The position numbers were made by a program, and so were the translations under genes. From positions 1 to 64,000 of the forward strand of contig JBFKDQ010000007.1 in assembly GCA_041619555.1 (NCBI GenBank): a stretch of 64,000 nt of DNA, in the 5' to 3' direction. Each line of letters opens with the position of its first letter. Position 1 is the stretch's first letter. This DNA is from Oceanococcus sp041619555. Its GTDB lineage: Bacteria; Pseudomonadota; Gammaproteobacteria; Nevskiales; Oceanococcaceae. The notes under the pieces were generated by a model. It searched no databases, was not told the DNA's origin, and saw nothing but the letters and a program-made list of their open reading frames with translations. Below, piece after piece: positions 7,730 to 16,465 of the stretch.

Positions 7730-10099
7730 TCAGCCCGCCGCCGCCTTCAGCGCGGCATCGCGCTTGCGGAAGAACCAGGACCCCAGCGCCGGCAGCAGAC
7801 AGATCGCCCCGAACATGTTGACCAGGAACAGGAAGCCGAGCAACAGCCCCATGTCCGCCTGGTATTTCAGATCGGACATCAGCCAGGTCAGCACGCCGAC
7901 CGACATGGTCGCCGCCGTGAACACGATCGCGCTGCCCCGATCACGCATGGAACGGGCGAAGGCTTCGCGGAAACTCATCTGCGGGTCATGCATGTAATGC
8001 TGAATCCGCTCGAACAGATAGATCCCGTAATCGACGCCAACCCCGACCCCCAGCGCGATCACCGGCAGGGTCGCGACCTTCAGACCGATATCCAGCATCG
8101 CCATCAGTGCATTGCCCATGACGGTCACCGAAACCAGCGGCACCAGCACGCAGATCAGCGCCGTCCAGGACCGGAAGGAAATCAGGCAGAACACGACCAG
8201 GGCGGCGAACAGCGAGAGCAGCATTTTCACCTCGGCGCGCTTGACCTCTTCATTCGTCGCCGCCATCACCCCCACATTGCCGCTGGCCAGCCGCATTTTC
8301 ACGCCATCGACCGGATTTTCCGCAATGAAGTCCTTGATCTCGCTGACGATGTGGGCAATGGTCGGTCCTTCATGATCTTCGGTGAAGATCAGCACCTGAA
8401 TCGCCCGGCAGCCATCATTGTTCAGGCCCAGACGCGGATCGAAGGCCTTGGAGCCAGTCGACAGCCCGGCCGATGTCCGTGGCAGCGCCTTCCAATGCGG
8501 ATTGCCCTCGTTGAAGGCGGTAATCACCAGCTTGCCGATGCCGGCCACGCTGGTCACCGACTGCACGCCATGAACGCCGCGCAGATACAGCTCGAAACGA
8601 TCAATCAGGTCGATGACCGGATACTGCAGACAGGAGTCGGTCGGAAAATCCGGGGCCTCGACCATCACCGTGAGCAGATCAACGCCGATATCATAGGACT
8701 CCGCGATGGTTCGATTGTCCGTGTTGTAGCGGGAATCCTCGTGCAGTTCAGGCACCCCGACGCCCGAATCGCCGACCACCAGATGCCGTGATTGCCAGGT
8801 CGCGATGCCCATCCAGACCAGCGCCACGGCGAAGACCCAGATTGCGACCTTCGGATCGGCGCAGGCCGCCACCTTGTCCCAGAGCTTGCCGCCAAAGCCA
8901 TCTTCGGCTTTTTGCGAGTGCTCGATGCTCTCCTTTTCCAGGGTCAGATAGCTGAGAATGATCGGCTGCACCAGCTTGTTGGTGATGATCATCAGCAACA
9001 CGCCAAGGCAGGCCGTGATACCCAGTTCCGTGACGATCGGAATTGCGATGAACATGATCACGCCAAAGCCCAGAGCTTCGGTCAGCAGGGCCACCGCACC
9101 GGGCACGAAGAGCTTGGTAAACGACAGGGCGGCCGCCTCGGTGGAATCATGTCCGGCGCCAACTTCCATGCGCCAGGCGCTGGTCATCTGCACCGCATGG
9201 GACACGCCGATGGAAAAGATCAGGAAAGGCACCAGGATCGACATCGGATCGATGCCCAGACCGATCAGCGGCAGGCAGCCGATCAACCACAGCACCGGCA
9301 ACATTGCCACCACCAGTGCGGTCACGGTGATCTTGACCGAACGGGTGTACAGGTACAACAGCACCACGGTGATGACAAAAGCCAGAGCGAAAAAGGCAAA
9401 CACGCCCAGCAGGCCATAGATCACGTCACCCAGCAGCTTGGAGAAGCCGATGATGTTGATCTCGATATTGTCGTTTTCGTATTTGTCGCGGATCTCTTCC
9501 AGCTTGTGCGCGACGGCCCAGTAGTCCACCCGCTGCTCACCCTGCGGCTTGTTGCGGTCGTACTCCTGCAGATCGGCCCGGATCAGCGCGGCTTTCAGAT
9601 CATTCGCCACCAGCAGGCCGATCTGGCCGCCGTTTTCGACATTGTTGCGAATCTGCGCCAGCTGCTCTGGCTGGCCACTGTATTCCGCCGGCACCACCGG
9701 CCGGCCCTGAAAGCCTTCCTCGGTCACCTCGATGTAGTAGGTGTCCGGGGTGAACAGGGACGACACCTTGGTTCGATCAATCCCCGGAATGAAGAACACG
9801 TCCTGAGTTGCCTGCTCCAGAACCTTGAAGAACTCGGGGTTGTACATGTCCCCTTCGCCCTTCCAGCGGACATTCACCAGCAGCATGTTGGCGCCGGAGA
9901 ACTCGTCCATGTAATCCATCATCGTGACCATGTATTCATGTTCGATGGGGATCAGCTTCAGAAATCCGGGATCCAGCTTGACGTTGCTGGCGCTCCAGGC
10001 GAAGAACAGGGTCATCAGGGCGAACAGCACACCGAAGAACCTGCGTCGGGCCAGCAACTTGTCGGCCAGGCCCCGGACGATGATATCGGTCTTGCTCAT
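7730..10099 (-). CDS. RND-superfamily MMPL-type transporter
   Basis: A 789-residue inner-membrane protein with the duplicated RND/MMPL plan: one N-terminal helix (about 20-40), a periplasmic domain (40-220), five helices, a second periplasmic domain (about 430-640) and a final helix bundle. The GVDYG motif at 688-692, in the fourth helix of the second repeat, carries the proton-relay Asp-Tyr typical of MMPL lipid exporters. The start overlaps the stop of the Ycf48-like gene by four bases (ATGA), so the two are coupled. MMPL proteins next to Ycf48-like partners recur in proteobacteria that degrade lipids or steroids. Movement of a hydrophobic molecule across the envelope is a reasonable but unproven role. 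Confidence 0.92.
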   Translation of the reverse strand: MSKTDIIVRGLADKLLARRRFFGVLFALMTLFFAWSASNVKLDPGFLKLIPIEHEYMVTMMDYMDEFSGANMLLVNVRWKGEGDMYNPEFFKVLEQATQDVFFIPGIDRTKVSSLFTPDTYYIEVTEEGFQGRPVVPAEYSGQPEQLAQIRNNVENGGQIGLLVANDLKAALIRADLQEYDRNKPQGEQRVDYWAVAHKLEEIRDKYENDNIEINIIGFSKLLGDVIYGLLGVFAFFALAFVITVVLLYLYTRSVKITVTALVVAMLPVLWLIGCLPLIGLGIDPMSILVPFLIFSIGVSHAVQMTSAWRMEVGAGHDSTEAAALSFTKLFVPGAVALLTEALGFGVIMFIAIPIVTELGITACLGVLLMIITNKLVQPIILSYLTLEKESIEHSQKAEDGFGGKLWDKVAACADPKVAIWVFAVALVWMGIATWQSRHLVVGDSGVGVPELHEDSRYNTDNRTIAESYDIGVDLLTVMVEAPDFPTDSCLQYPVIDLIDRFELYLRGVHGVQSVTSVAGIGKLVITAFNEGNPHWKALPRTSAGLSTGSKAFDPRLGLNNDGCRAIQVLIFTEDHEGPTIAHIVSEIKDFIAENPVDGVKMRLASGNVGVMAATNEEVKRAEVKMLLSLFAALVVFCLISFRSWTALICVLVPLVSVTVMGNALMAMLDIGLKVATLPVIALGVGVGVDYGIYLFERIQHYMHDPQMSFREAFARSMRDRGSAIVFTAATMSVGVLTWLMSDLKYQADMGLLLGFLFLVNMFGAICLLPALGSWFFRKRDAALKAAAG

Positions 10100-11271
10100 T
10101 TCGTTCTCCCTTTTTCAGCCGCCACCGGCACACCCGGCCCCTGCAGTCGCACACCAGATTCGCCAGCCGTCAGCCAGACATCGGGTGCAACGGGCAGGAT
10201 GTCGGTCAGCGTTCGGCTGTTCTTGACCGACACCTGCTGGAAGCTGCGGCCGTTATCGCGCGAGCGCAGAATGACATTGCTGCTGCCGGCCAGGAGGATG
10301 GTGCCGTCGTCAAGCACGCGGCCACCGTACATCGACTCCGATACCTCGGTCTGGCTGCGCTGCCAGCTTTCGCCCCCGTCGCGGCTGCTGTAGATGTTGC
10401 CGCGCATGCCATGCGCCATGATGCGCCCACCCTGGGTCTCGAACACCCCGTAAAAAGACCCGGAGTAGCCGGTTTCAAACTGTGTCCAGGATTCCCCTGC
10501 ATTGTCGGACCGGGCCACCAGGCCGCGCTCGCCGGCCAGCCACAGACTGCCATCGCTGGCCTGGGTCATCGCGTTGAGATGGCGGCTGCTGAAATCATCA
10601 AAACCACCACCGGAGCCAAACGCGGCAAAGGGATCGTAGTCGTCGCCCGTGCTGGCGAACGGATCGGCGAAAGGGTCGCTGAAAGGATCGGCCGCTGCCT
10701 CATCCGGGCTATCCGCCGCGTTCTTGACCAGTTGCCGACGGCTCCAGGTCTTGCCCTGGTCCTGCGACACCTGCCACTGACCGAAGGCGCCATAGGCCAT
10801 CAACTCGCCGTCGAAGGGCCCTGCCAGGCCCAGCAAGGGCTCCGCCTTCTCGGCATCGAACAGCACTTCGGTCCAGCTCTTGCCGGCATCGCTGCTGCGC
10901 AGGATCCAGGAATCATGCCCCACTGCCACCAGAACCTGATCATTCAGGAACAGGACCTCGGTCAAGGTCGATCCACGGTTGCGATCCAGGCTTGCCAGGG
11001 TCCAGGGCCCGCCAGGGTCATCGGCGTAGAGAATCTTGCCCTGCTCACCCACCGCAACAATTCGCTGCCCGAGCCGGGCCAGGTCCGTTACCAGCAGCTG
11101 GTCGACTTCGACCTGGGTCGCGGGAAACGCCGGTGGCGGTCGCGGTGAGAAGGAATACACCGCGGCCCCGATGATGATGAGCGATAACAACATGGCCGGC
11201 CAGCCATCCAGCCATGAGCCTTCAGCCTCAAAGCCACGCGTATCCACCTGTGCCGGATCTGATCCTGACAT
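10096..11271 (-). CDS. Membrane-anchored Ycf48-like beta-propeller (BNR/Asp-box repeats)
   Basis: A 391-residue protein with a single N-terminal membrane anchor (about 25-42) and no cleavable signal, then a periplasmic beta-propeller. At least five Asp-box repeats are visible: SSDAGKSW, SQDQGKTW, SDNAGESW, SRDGGESW and SRDNGRSF. This fits the Ycf48/HCF136-like fold. An acidic DPF-repeat insert (about 196-220) interrupts the propeller, probably as an exposed loop. It is co-translated with the MMPL transporter through an ATGA overlap, so it is probably a periplasmic accessory or assembly factor for that pump rather than a photosystem protein. Confidence 0.88.
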   Translation of the reverse strand: MSGSDPAQVDTRGFEAEGSWLDGWPAMLLSLIIIGAAVYSFSPRPPPAFPATQVEVDQLLVTDLARLGQRIVAVGEQGKILYADDPGGPWTLASLDRNRGSTLTEVLFLNDQVLVAVGHDSWILRSSDAGKSWTEVLFDAEKAEPLLGLAGPFDGELMAYGAFGQWQVSQDQGKTWSRRQLVKNAADSPDEAAADPFSDPFADPFASTGDDYDPFAAFGSGGGFDDFSSRHLNAMTQASDGSLWLAGERGLVARSDNAGESWTQFETGYSGSFYGVFETQGGRIMAHGMRGNIYSSRDGGESWQRSQTEVSESMYGGRVLDDGTILLAGSSNVILRSRDNGRSFQQVSVKNSRTLTDILPVAPDVWLTAGESGVRLQGPGVPVAAEKGRTK

Positions 11272-11341
11272 GCACGTCCCCTCTAGATTTTATTGGTACC
11301 CCAGCCCGCGCTCAAGCCCCGGCGCGGGCGGCCATTTCAAC

Positions 11342-12550
11342 TTAATTCGGCATTTCAAACAAGGCCGCCGCACCCATGCCGCCGCCAATGCACATGGTCA
11401 CCACGGCATAACGCTCGCCGCGGCGACCGGCTTCCAGCAGCGCATGACCGACCATGCGCGCACCCGACATGCCGAAAGGATGACCGATGGCGATCGCGCC
11501 GCCGTTCACGTTGAGCCGGTCATTCGGAATTTCGAGTTGGTCACGGCAATACAGCACCTGCACCGCAAAGGCCTCGTTCAGTTCCCACACGCCGATGTCC
11601 CCGACCGCCAAACCGTGATGCTGGAGCAGCTTCGGAATGGCAAAAACCGGACCGATGCCCATTTCGTCGGGCGCGCAACCGGCCACCGCGGTACCACGAT
11701 AAATGCCCAGAATGGGCAAGCCGCGGGCCTCCGCTTCCGTCCGACTCATCAACATCACCACCGCTGCGCCATCGGAGAGCTGGGAGGCATTCCCCGCAGT
11801 GATGTGCTGCCCCTGCGCCACCCAGCGCCCATCCTTGTAGACCGGCGGCAAGGCATTGAGCGATTCCAGCGTGGTCTGCGGGCGATTGCCCTCATCCTGG
11901 CTCAGCGTGACTTCCTTGTGTCCGGCCGGCTGCCGGGTTTCACGATCAAAGATCTGCTGCTGCACCGTGATCGGCACGATCTCATCGGTGAACCGGCCCG
12001 CCGCCTGGGCTGCCGCGACCCGCTGCTGACTTTGCAGCGCATATTCATCCTGCGCCGCCCGCGAAATTCCGTAGCGCTGGGCTACCAGTTCCGCGGTTTC
12101 GATCATCGGAATGTATGCCGTGGGTTCGCTGGCGACCACCGCTTTGGACACCGCCCGATAGGTGTTCTTGTGCTTGTTCTGCACCAGCGAGATCGATTCC
12201 AGACCGCCGGCCACCACGATCTTCTTCTCGCCGACCATGATGTCCTTGGCGCCAATTGCGATGCTCATCAACCCGGAAGAGCATTGCCGATCCAGCGTCA
12301 TGCCGGCGACCGAGTGCGGCAAGCCGGCCGTATACGCGCACAAACGCCCGAGATTGTAGGCCTGGGTACCTTGCTGGGCTGCGGCGCCAAGAATGACATC
12401 ATCAATCTGCCCCCCCGTGACCCCGCTGCGCTCCATTGCCGCCTTGATCACATGCCCGCCCAGCACCGGCGCCTCGGTGTCATTGAAGGCGCCGCGAAAG
12501 GCCTTGCCGATGGCGGTCCGGGCAACGGACACGATGACTGCTTCGTTCAT
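11342..12550 (-). CDS. Acetyl-CoA acyltransferase (thiolase)
   Basis: A 402-residue thiolase with a complete active site: nucleophile Cys90 in DRQCSSG, His357 in IAIGHPFG, and the acid/base Cys387 in MCIGGG. Thiolases of this size perform the last beta-oxidation step, splitting 3-ketoacyl-CoA with CoA (or the reverse in biosynthesis). Unlike the Ltp2-like protein at 2407-3579, it retains all catalytic residues. It lies 61 bases downstream of the MaoC-type hydratase on the same strand, so the two probably form a small beta-oxidation operon. FadA5- or FadA6-like roles in steroid breakdown are possible given the window, but the sequence does not decide this. Confidence 0.93.
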   Translation of the reverse strand: MNEAVIVSVARTAIGKAFRGAFNDTEAPVLGGHVIKAAMERSGVTGGQIDDVILGAAAQQGTQAYNLGRLCAYTAGLPHSVAGMTLDRQCSSGLMSIAIGAKDIMVGEKKIVVAGGLESISLVQNKHKNTYRAVSKAVVASEPTAYIPMIETAELVAQRYGISRAAQDEYALQSQQRVAAAQAAGRFTDEIVPITVQQQIFDRETRQPAGHKEVTLSQDEGNRPQTTLESLNALPPVYKDGRWVAQGQHITAGNASQLSDGAAVVMLMSRTEAEARGLPILGIYRGTAVAGCAPDEMGIGPVFAIPKLLQHHGLAVGDIGVWELNEAFAVQVLYCRDQLEIPNDRLNVNGGAIAIGHPFGMSGARMVGHALLEAGRRGERYAVVTMCIGGGMGAAALFEMPN

Positions 12551-12611
12551 GAAGTTTCCTGTTGATAGATCGCGCCGGCCGCGCCAGGAGCGCAACCGGC
12601 CAGTACATGGA

Positions 12612-13067
12612 TCAGAAGAAATAACGGGCGATGGTATCGGCGACGCAGGCCGGCTTGTCCTGGCCTTCGATTTCCACGGTCACGCGGATCGTGGCCTGCA
12701 CGCCACCGCCCACCTCGATGGCCTCGACCACCTCGCCGTGCGCACGCACCCGCGATCCGACCTTCACCGCGCTGGGAAAACGCACCTTGTCGGTGCCGTA
12801 ATTGACCCCCATTTTCAGGTTCTTCAGTTCGGCAAGCTCTGGCAAGAACCGGCTGATCAGGGACAGGGTCAGATAACCGTGGGCGATGGTGGCGCCGAAA
12901 GGACCGTCCTTGGCGCGCTCCGGGTCCACATGGATCCATTGATGATCGTCCGTCGCATCCGCGAACTGATCGATGCGCTGCTGGGAAATCGCCACCCACT
13001 GACTTGGTCCCAGGGACTTGCCCTTGGCCGCCAGCACGCTGGCCACTGAATCGAAAATGACGCTCAT
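12612..13067 (-). CDS. MaoC-like (R)-specific enoyl-CoA hydratase
   Basis: A 151-residue single hot-dog domain protein. The hydratase-2 motif is clear: ATDDHQWIHVD gives Asp41 and His46 in the D-x4-H arrangement, followed by GPFGATIAHGYLTLSL, which forms the substrate tunnel. Such enzymes add water to 2-enoyl-CoA to give (R)-3-hydroxyacyl-CoA. It is immediately upstream of the thiolase gene on the minus strand. The first gene of this pair follows a 320-base intergenic region with a dyad that could be an operator. A hydratase working with the (R)-type SDR at the right edge of the window is conceivable but speculative. Confidence 0.92.
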   Translation of the reverse strand: MSVIFDSVASVLAAKGKSLGPSQWVAISQQRIDQFADATDDHQWIHVDPERAKDGPFGATIAHGYLTLSLISRFLPELAELKNLKMGVNYGTDKVRFPSAVKVGSRVRAHGEVVEAIEVGGGVQATIRVTVEIEGQDKPACVADTIARYFF

Positions 13068-13387
13068 CTCATCCCCCGGTCAATTCTCAAAGCTTGTGAT
13101 TCTGGCAGAAGCCGCACTCCCGGGGTTCGTCCGGGCAGACGAATTCCGCAACTGATCTGCCCTGGCGGCGAATCTGCCTCCACCCATGGGCCAGCGAAAC
13201 CCTCAGGACAACAGGCTTGCAGCACAAGATTTGCAAGCCGACGCAAATCTGACGCCAAATCATTTAAATCTTTATTTACAGTTACTTGCGTACGTCCACG
13301 TCAATGCCCCGCCGGCCTTTGCATTGCCTTCACGCCCCGCCACGGAAAATCTCTGCAAGCAAAGAAAAAATATCCGGGAGCCCGACC
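13068..13387. promoter_or_regulatory. Divergent intergenic region with 24-bp dyad (13227-13250)
   Basis: No gene is visible. AGATTTGC and GCAAATCT form a perfect inverted repeat with an 8-base spacer at 13227-13250, next to an AT-rich tract (about 13255-13290) that stands out in this GC-rich DNA. It lies between the minus-strand hydratase/thiolase pair and the plus-strand pseudopilin. It could be a repressor operator or a transcribed hairpin. No confident -35/-10 pair was found. Confidence 0.4.
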
Positions 13388-13927
13388 ATGATGAATCAAA
13401 GCAAAAACCTGCAACGCGGCCTCAGCCTGGTCGAACTGTTGACCGTGGTCACCCTGCTGGGCGTGATCACCGCCGTAAGCCTGCCGAGCTTTCGGGCGAT
13501 GAATGAATCCAGTCAGACCGTGGCGACTACCAACGCGCTGATTGGCGCGATGCAGTTGGCGCGCAGTGAAGCGGCCAAACGCGGTCAGACCGTCAGCATC
13601 TGCGCCGCGGCGGCGGGAGAAGAATCCCACACCTGCCTGTCCGGGGACAGCACATCCTGGGAACACGGCTGGCTGGTCTTCGTCGATGCGCAGGGCAGCC
13701 GCGGCAAAATCGACCAGGGCGATCAGGTGCTGCGCATGGTGGCCAGGGCAGATTCGGCCCCGGCGGTCAGCGCCAGCGGCCTCTACATCAGCTACGCCAG
13801 CAACGGTCTGCTGAACAGCGAGAAACTGAACTGGGAACTGCGCAGCAGTCAATGCATCAGCAACGGCCATCGCAACATCGCCATGTCTGCCGCCGGGCGC
13901 CCAAGCGTGAGCAAGGTGGCCTGCTGA
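13388..13927 (+). CDS. GspH/FimT-family minor pseudopilin
   Basis: A 179-residue prepilin-like protein. After a short positively charged leader, RGLSLVELLTVVTLLG shows the prepilin peptidase site (cleavage after Gly) with Leu at +1 and Glu at +5, followed by the hydrophobic N-terminal helix. The C-terminal half contains the conserved small-residue and late-cysteine pattern of FimT/GspH. A GGGAG ribosome-binding sequence (13376-13380) precedes two adjacent ATGs at 13388 and 13391. It would be processed and inserted as a minor subunit of a type IV pilus or type II secretion pseudopilus. No other pilus gene is near, so it is an orphan. Confidence 0.88.
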   Translation: MMNQSKNLQRGLSLVELLTVVTLLGVITAVSLPSFRAMNESSQTVATTNALIGAMQLARSEAAKRGQTVSICAAAAGEESHTCLSGDSTSWEHGWLVFVDAQGSRGKIDQGDQVLRMVARADSAPAVSASGLYISYASNGLLNSEKLNWELRSSQCISNGHRNIAMSAAGRPSVSKVAC

Positions 13928-13943
13928 CCCGGCCGGACCACGC

Positions 13944-14705
13944 TCAATTCTTGTCGGGCAGATCTTCGGGCAAATAGCGCTCATGCAGTTCCACCGGCGG
14001 CTGCGCAGCTCGCTTGGCCCGCAGATTGAGCAGTTCCACCGCCATCGAGAAGGCCATGGCGAAATAGACGTAGGCCTTGGGCACATGATGATCCAGGCCA
14101 TCAGCAATCAGCACCATGCCGATCATGAACAGGAAGGCCAGTGCGAGCATCTTGACCGTCGGGTGCGCGCTGACAAACTCCCCGATCGCGCCGGCAAACA
14201 GCATCATCAAAGCCACCGAAGTGACCACTGCAGCCATCATCACTTCCACTTCCTTGACCATGCCCACGGCGGTAATGATCGAGTCCAGTGAAAACACCAT
14301 GTCGATCAGCAGAATCTGCAGGATGACCGCCGCAAACGTGGATTTCACCCCCTCGCTCGCCGATCCACTGCGGCCTTCCAGCAGATGATGAATTTCGCTG
14401 GTGCTTTTCCACAGCAGGAACAGACCGCCGCCAAGCATGATCAGATCCCGCCCGGAGATCGCCTCGCCAAGCACGCTGAACAGCGGCTGGGTCAGCCCGA
14501 CCAGCCAGGCCAGCAGGAACAGCAGGCCAAGACGAAAGAACATCGCGAGGAACAGTCCCAGAGTGCGAGCCCGACGCCGCTGCTCCGGCGGCAGCCGGTC
14601 GGCTAGAATTGAAATGAAGACGATGTTGTCAATCCCCAGGATCAGCTCGAGCATGGTCAAGGTCAAAAAGGCGACGAGAAGTTCCGGGTTGCTCAGCCAA
14701 GCCAT
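13944..14705 (-). CDS. TerC-family integral membrane protein (YgdQ type)
   Basis: A roughly 253-residue membrane protein with 7-8 helices. It has the TerC signatures LELILGIDNIVF near the N-terminus and IDMVFSLDSIITAVG in the middle, whose Asp/Glu residues are thought to contact metal ions. The family is linked to tellurite resistance and to manganese or calcium homeostasis and metalation of exported proteins. The ATG at 14705 is used here. A TTG at 14714, with AGGA eight bases upstream, would add three residues and is an equally good start. It is convergent with the pseudopilin gene, 16 bases apart. Confidence 0.92.
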   Translation of the reverse strand: MAWLSNPELLVAFLTLTMLELILGIDNIVFISILADRLPPEQRRRARTLGLFLAMFFRLGLLFLLAWLVGLTQPLFSVLGEAISGRDLIMLGGGLFLLWKSTSEIHHLLEGRSGSASEGVKSTFAAVILQILLIDMVFSLDSIITAVGMVKEVEVMMAAVVTSVALMMLFAGAIGEFVSAHPTVKMLALAFLFMIGMVLIADGLDHHVPKAYVYFAMAFSMAVELLNLRAKRAAQPPVELHERYLPEDLPDKN

Positions 14706-14782
14706 CGTGTTCAATTCTTCATTCCTGGGTCAATCGGCATCATACTGAGGCCCACTGACCGCAACAATGGCGACCCAGCCCC

Positions 14783-15385
14783 GTGACCGGACTGCTCAGC
14801 CCTCCCGCAACACCACGCCGCCGCACTTCCCAGGTGCTCGCCGAAATTACCGCATGGCCGGCGCCGGAAGGCGCCGCCTTCGCCACGGTCGTCGACCGCC
14901 TCGGCGACCGGACCTACGGCCTGCTCTTGCTTCTGCTGGCCACGATCAATCTGGTGCCTCTGGCCAACCTGCTCGCCGGACCGGCGATCGCCGCCCTTGG
15001 CCTGCAGATGGCGCTGGGCGTGCGCAAACCCTGGTTGCCGCAAAAACTGCTGGTGCTGAAACTGTCCGCCGACATGATGAAGGCCTTGCAGACCAAACTG
15101 ATTCCCGCGGTCATCCGTGCCGAAAACTATCTGCGCCCGCGCTGGTTGTTCAGTGAAGCCCCCATCGTCGATCGCCTGCTCGGATTGCTGGTTCTCGTCC
15201 TCGGTCTGATCATCATGATCCCCGCCCCGCTGACCAACCTGCCACCCAGCCTCGCCCTGATCCTGATCGGCCTGGGCCTGACCGAGCGCGACGGTCTGGT
15301 GCAGTTGCTCGGCGCCGTTCTGGCCATCGCCATGATCAGCCTGCTGGCCAAGATGATCGGCCGGATCGTCCTGGCGCTGATCTGA
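14783..15385 (+). CDS. ExoD-like exopolysaccharide synthesis membrane protein
   Basis: A 200-residue protein matching the ExoD family: a short cytoplasmic N-terminus, GDRTYGLLLLLLATINLVPL (47-66) as the first hydrophobic signature, a conserved basic middle (RKPWLP, RAENYLRPR) and two or three C-terminal helices. ExoD was named for an exopolysaccharide phenotype in rhizobia, but its molecular role is unknown. The start appears to be GTG at 14783, since no in-frame ATG precedes the conserved region. It diverges from TerC; the two promoters must share fewer than 80 bases. The ending is convergent with the MBL gene. Confidence 0.85.
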   Translation: MTGLLSPPATPRRRTSQVLAEITAWPAPEGAAFATVVDRLGDRTYGLLLLLLATINLVPLANLLAGPAIAALGLQMALGVRKPWLPQKLLVLKLSADMMKALQTKLIPAVIRAENYLRPRWLFSEAPIVDRLLGLLVLVLGLIIMIPAPLTNLPPSLALILIGLGLTERDGLVQLLGAVLAIAMISLLAKMIGRIVLALI

Positions 15386-15409
15386 GGATCCGCGCCGGCG
15401 GGGTCCGAT

Positions 15410-16465
15410 TCAGGCCGGGATCGTCAGTTCGCCGTGGCGGGCTTCACCCACGTAGAAGCTGGGACTGGTCCCCGGGAACAGCCAGAACGGCGTCATCTCG
15501 GAGGACGGGAAAATATTCGGGTAGCGCGGATCACGCTGCGAAGGACCGGCGATGGTCTTTTCCTGCACCATCGAAATGTACTGATCGACGGAATTCTCCA
15601 GCGTGTTGCCGTTGATGATCACCTCGGTCCCCAGGGTCCGGGCATAGTCGGCCACGCCGGCAGCCCGAGACAGCAGCGGCGCGTAGGCATCCACCGACAC
15701 CCCGTTCTCGCTGGTCACCCACAGGCCTTCATCGGTGTGCGCGACGATCGAATGATTGCCTTCCGTATGGCCGGGCGTGTGCACCAGAGCCACCCCGTCA
15801 CCCAGCATGATGGAACCGTCAAAGCACTGCACGCGCTGCTCCTCGATCCCTTCGATCCCGCGGGGGCAGTACCAGTCCGCCTGGTAGGGATTGAGATCCC
15901 GAGCCGACTCCCATTCCCGCCAGTGCACCAGCAGCTTGGCATTCGGAAACAGCGCGGCCTCGCTGTCGGTGCCCAGCCAGCGCCGCACATCCTGGGTATG
16001 CAGGTGGTCATAGGTGATGTAGTCGATGTCTTCCGGTCGCAGGCCGATGCGCAACAGCACATCGGGCACGCTCGCCTGCCGCTTGACGATGCGATCGATC
16101 ATCAACTTCGGGCTGGAATCGGCCAGACGACGAAAAAACGGCGTTTCGGCGTTGCGCTCATGGTCCGAGGGTGACACCAGCAAGGTTTTCAGCCCGTCGG
16201 CCGTATCGAACTGGATCACGAACAGGCGGTTCTGGATGTGCACGAATTCCACCCAGCGCTCGCGCGAAAAGGCGTTGCGCAGGGCATAACGGGAGGGATA
16301 AGGCACCCGGATCAGATCGAATGACCGGAAATAGCGCAGCTTGGGCCCGGCCAGCATGTCCTGGCGAAAGCTGGTGGCCGCGGCCCGCGTATCCTCGACC
16401 CGGGCCTGCTGGCCGGCCGCCTTGCGGCTGCCATCGAAATGGGTGATTGGCTGAAATTCGCTCAT
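15410..16465 (-). CDS. MBL-fold hydrolase with altered metal motif
   Basis: A 351-residue protein with a metallo-beta-lactamase fold in the centre. The metal motif is DHLHTQD (153-159), i.e. HxHxxD, rather than the usual HxHxDH. The later HTPGHTEG (229-236) supplies the third metal ligand region, and INGNTLE near 285-291 takes the place of the final His. Metal content may therefore differ from classical MBL hydrolases. The ATG at 16465 shares a base with the stop of the epimerase gene (TGATG), so both are translated together. The family is annotated broadly as hydrolases of esters, lactones or thioesters; nothing here fixes the substrate. Confidence 0.85.
   Translation of the reverse strand: MSEFQPITHFDGSRKAAGQQARVEDTRAAATSFRQDMLAGPKLRYFRSFDLIRVPYPSRYALRNAFSRERWVEFVHIQNRLFVIQFDTADGLKTLLVSPSDHERNAETPFFRRLADSSPKLMIDRIVKRQASVPDVLLRIGLRPEDIDYITYDHLHTQDVRRWLGTDSEAALFPNAKLLVHWREWESARDLNPYQADWYCPRGIEGIEEQRVQCFDGSIMLGDGVALVHTPGHTEGNHSIVAHTDEGLWVTSENGVSVDAYAPLLSRAAGVADYARTLGTEVIINGNTLENSVDQYISMVQEKTIAGPSQRDPRYPNIFPSSEMTPFWLFPGTSPSFYVGEARHGELTIPA

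Noticed and set aside
8792..10393. 533-codon plus-strand frame opposite the MMPL gene
   Set aside because: Composition rich in His/Gln/Asp is typical of antisense reading; the MMPL protein has clear family motifs.
10096..11271. Photosystem II assembly factor
   Set aside because: Only the propeller fold is shared; there is no photosynthetic context and the gene is coupled to an MMPL transporter.
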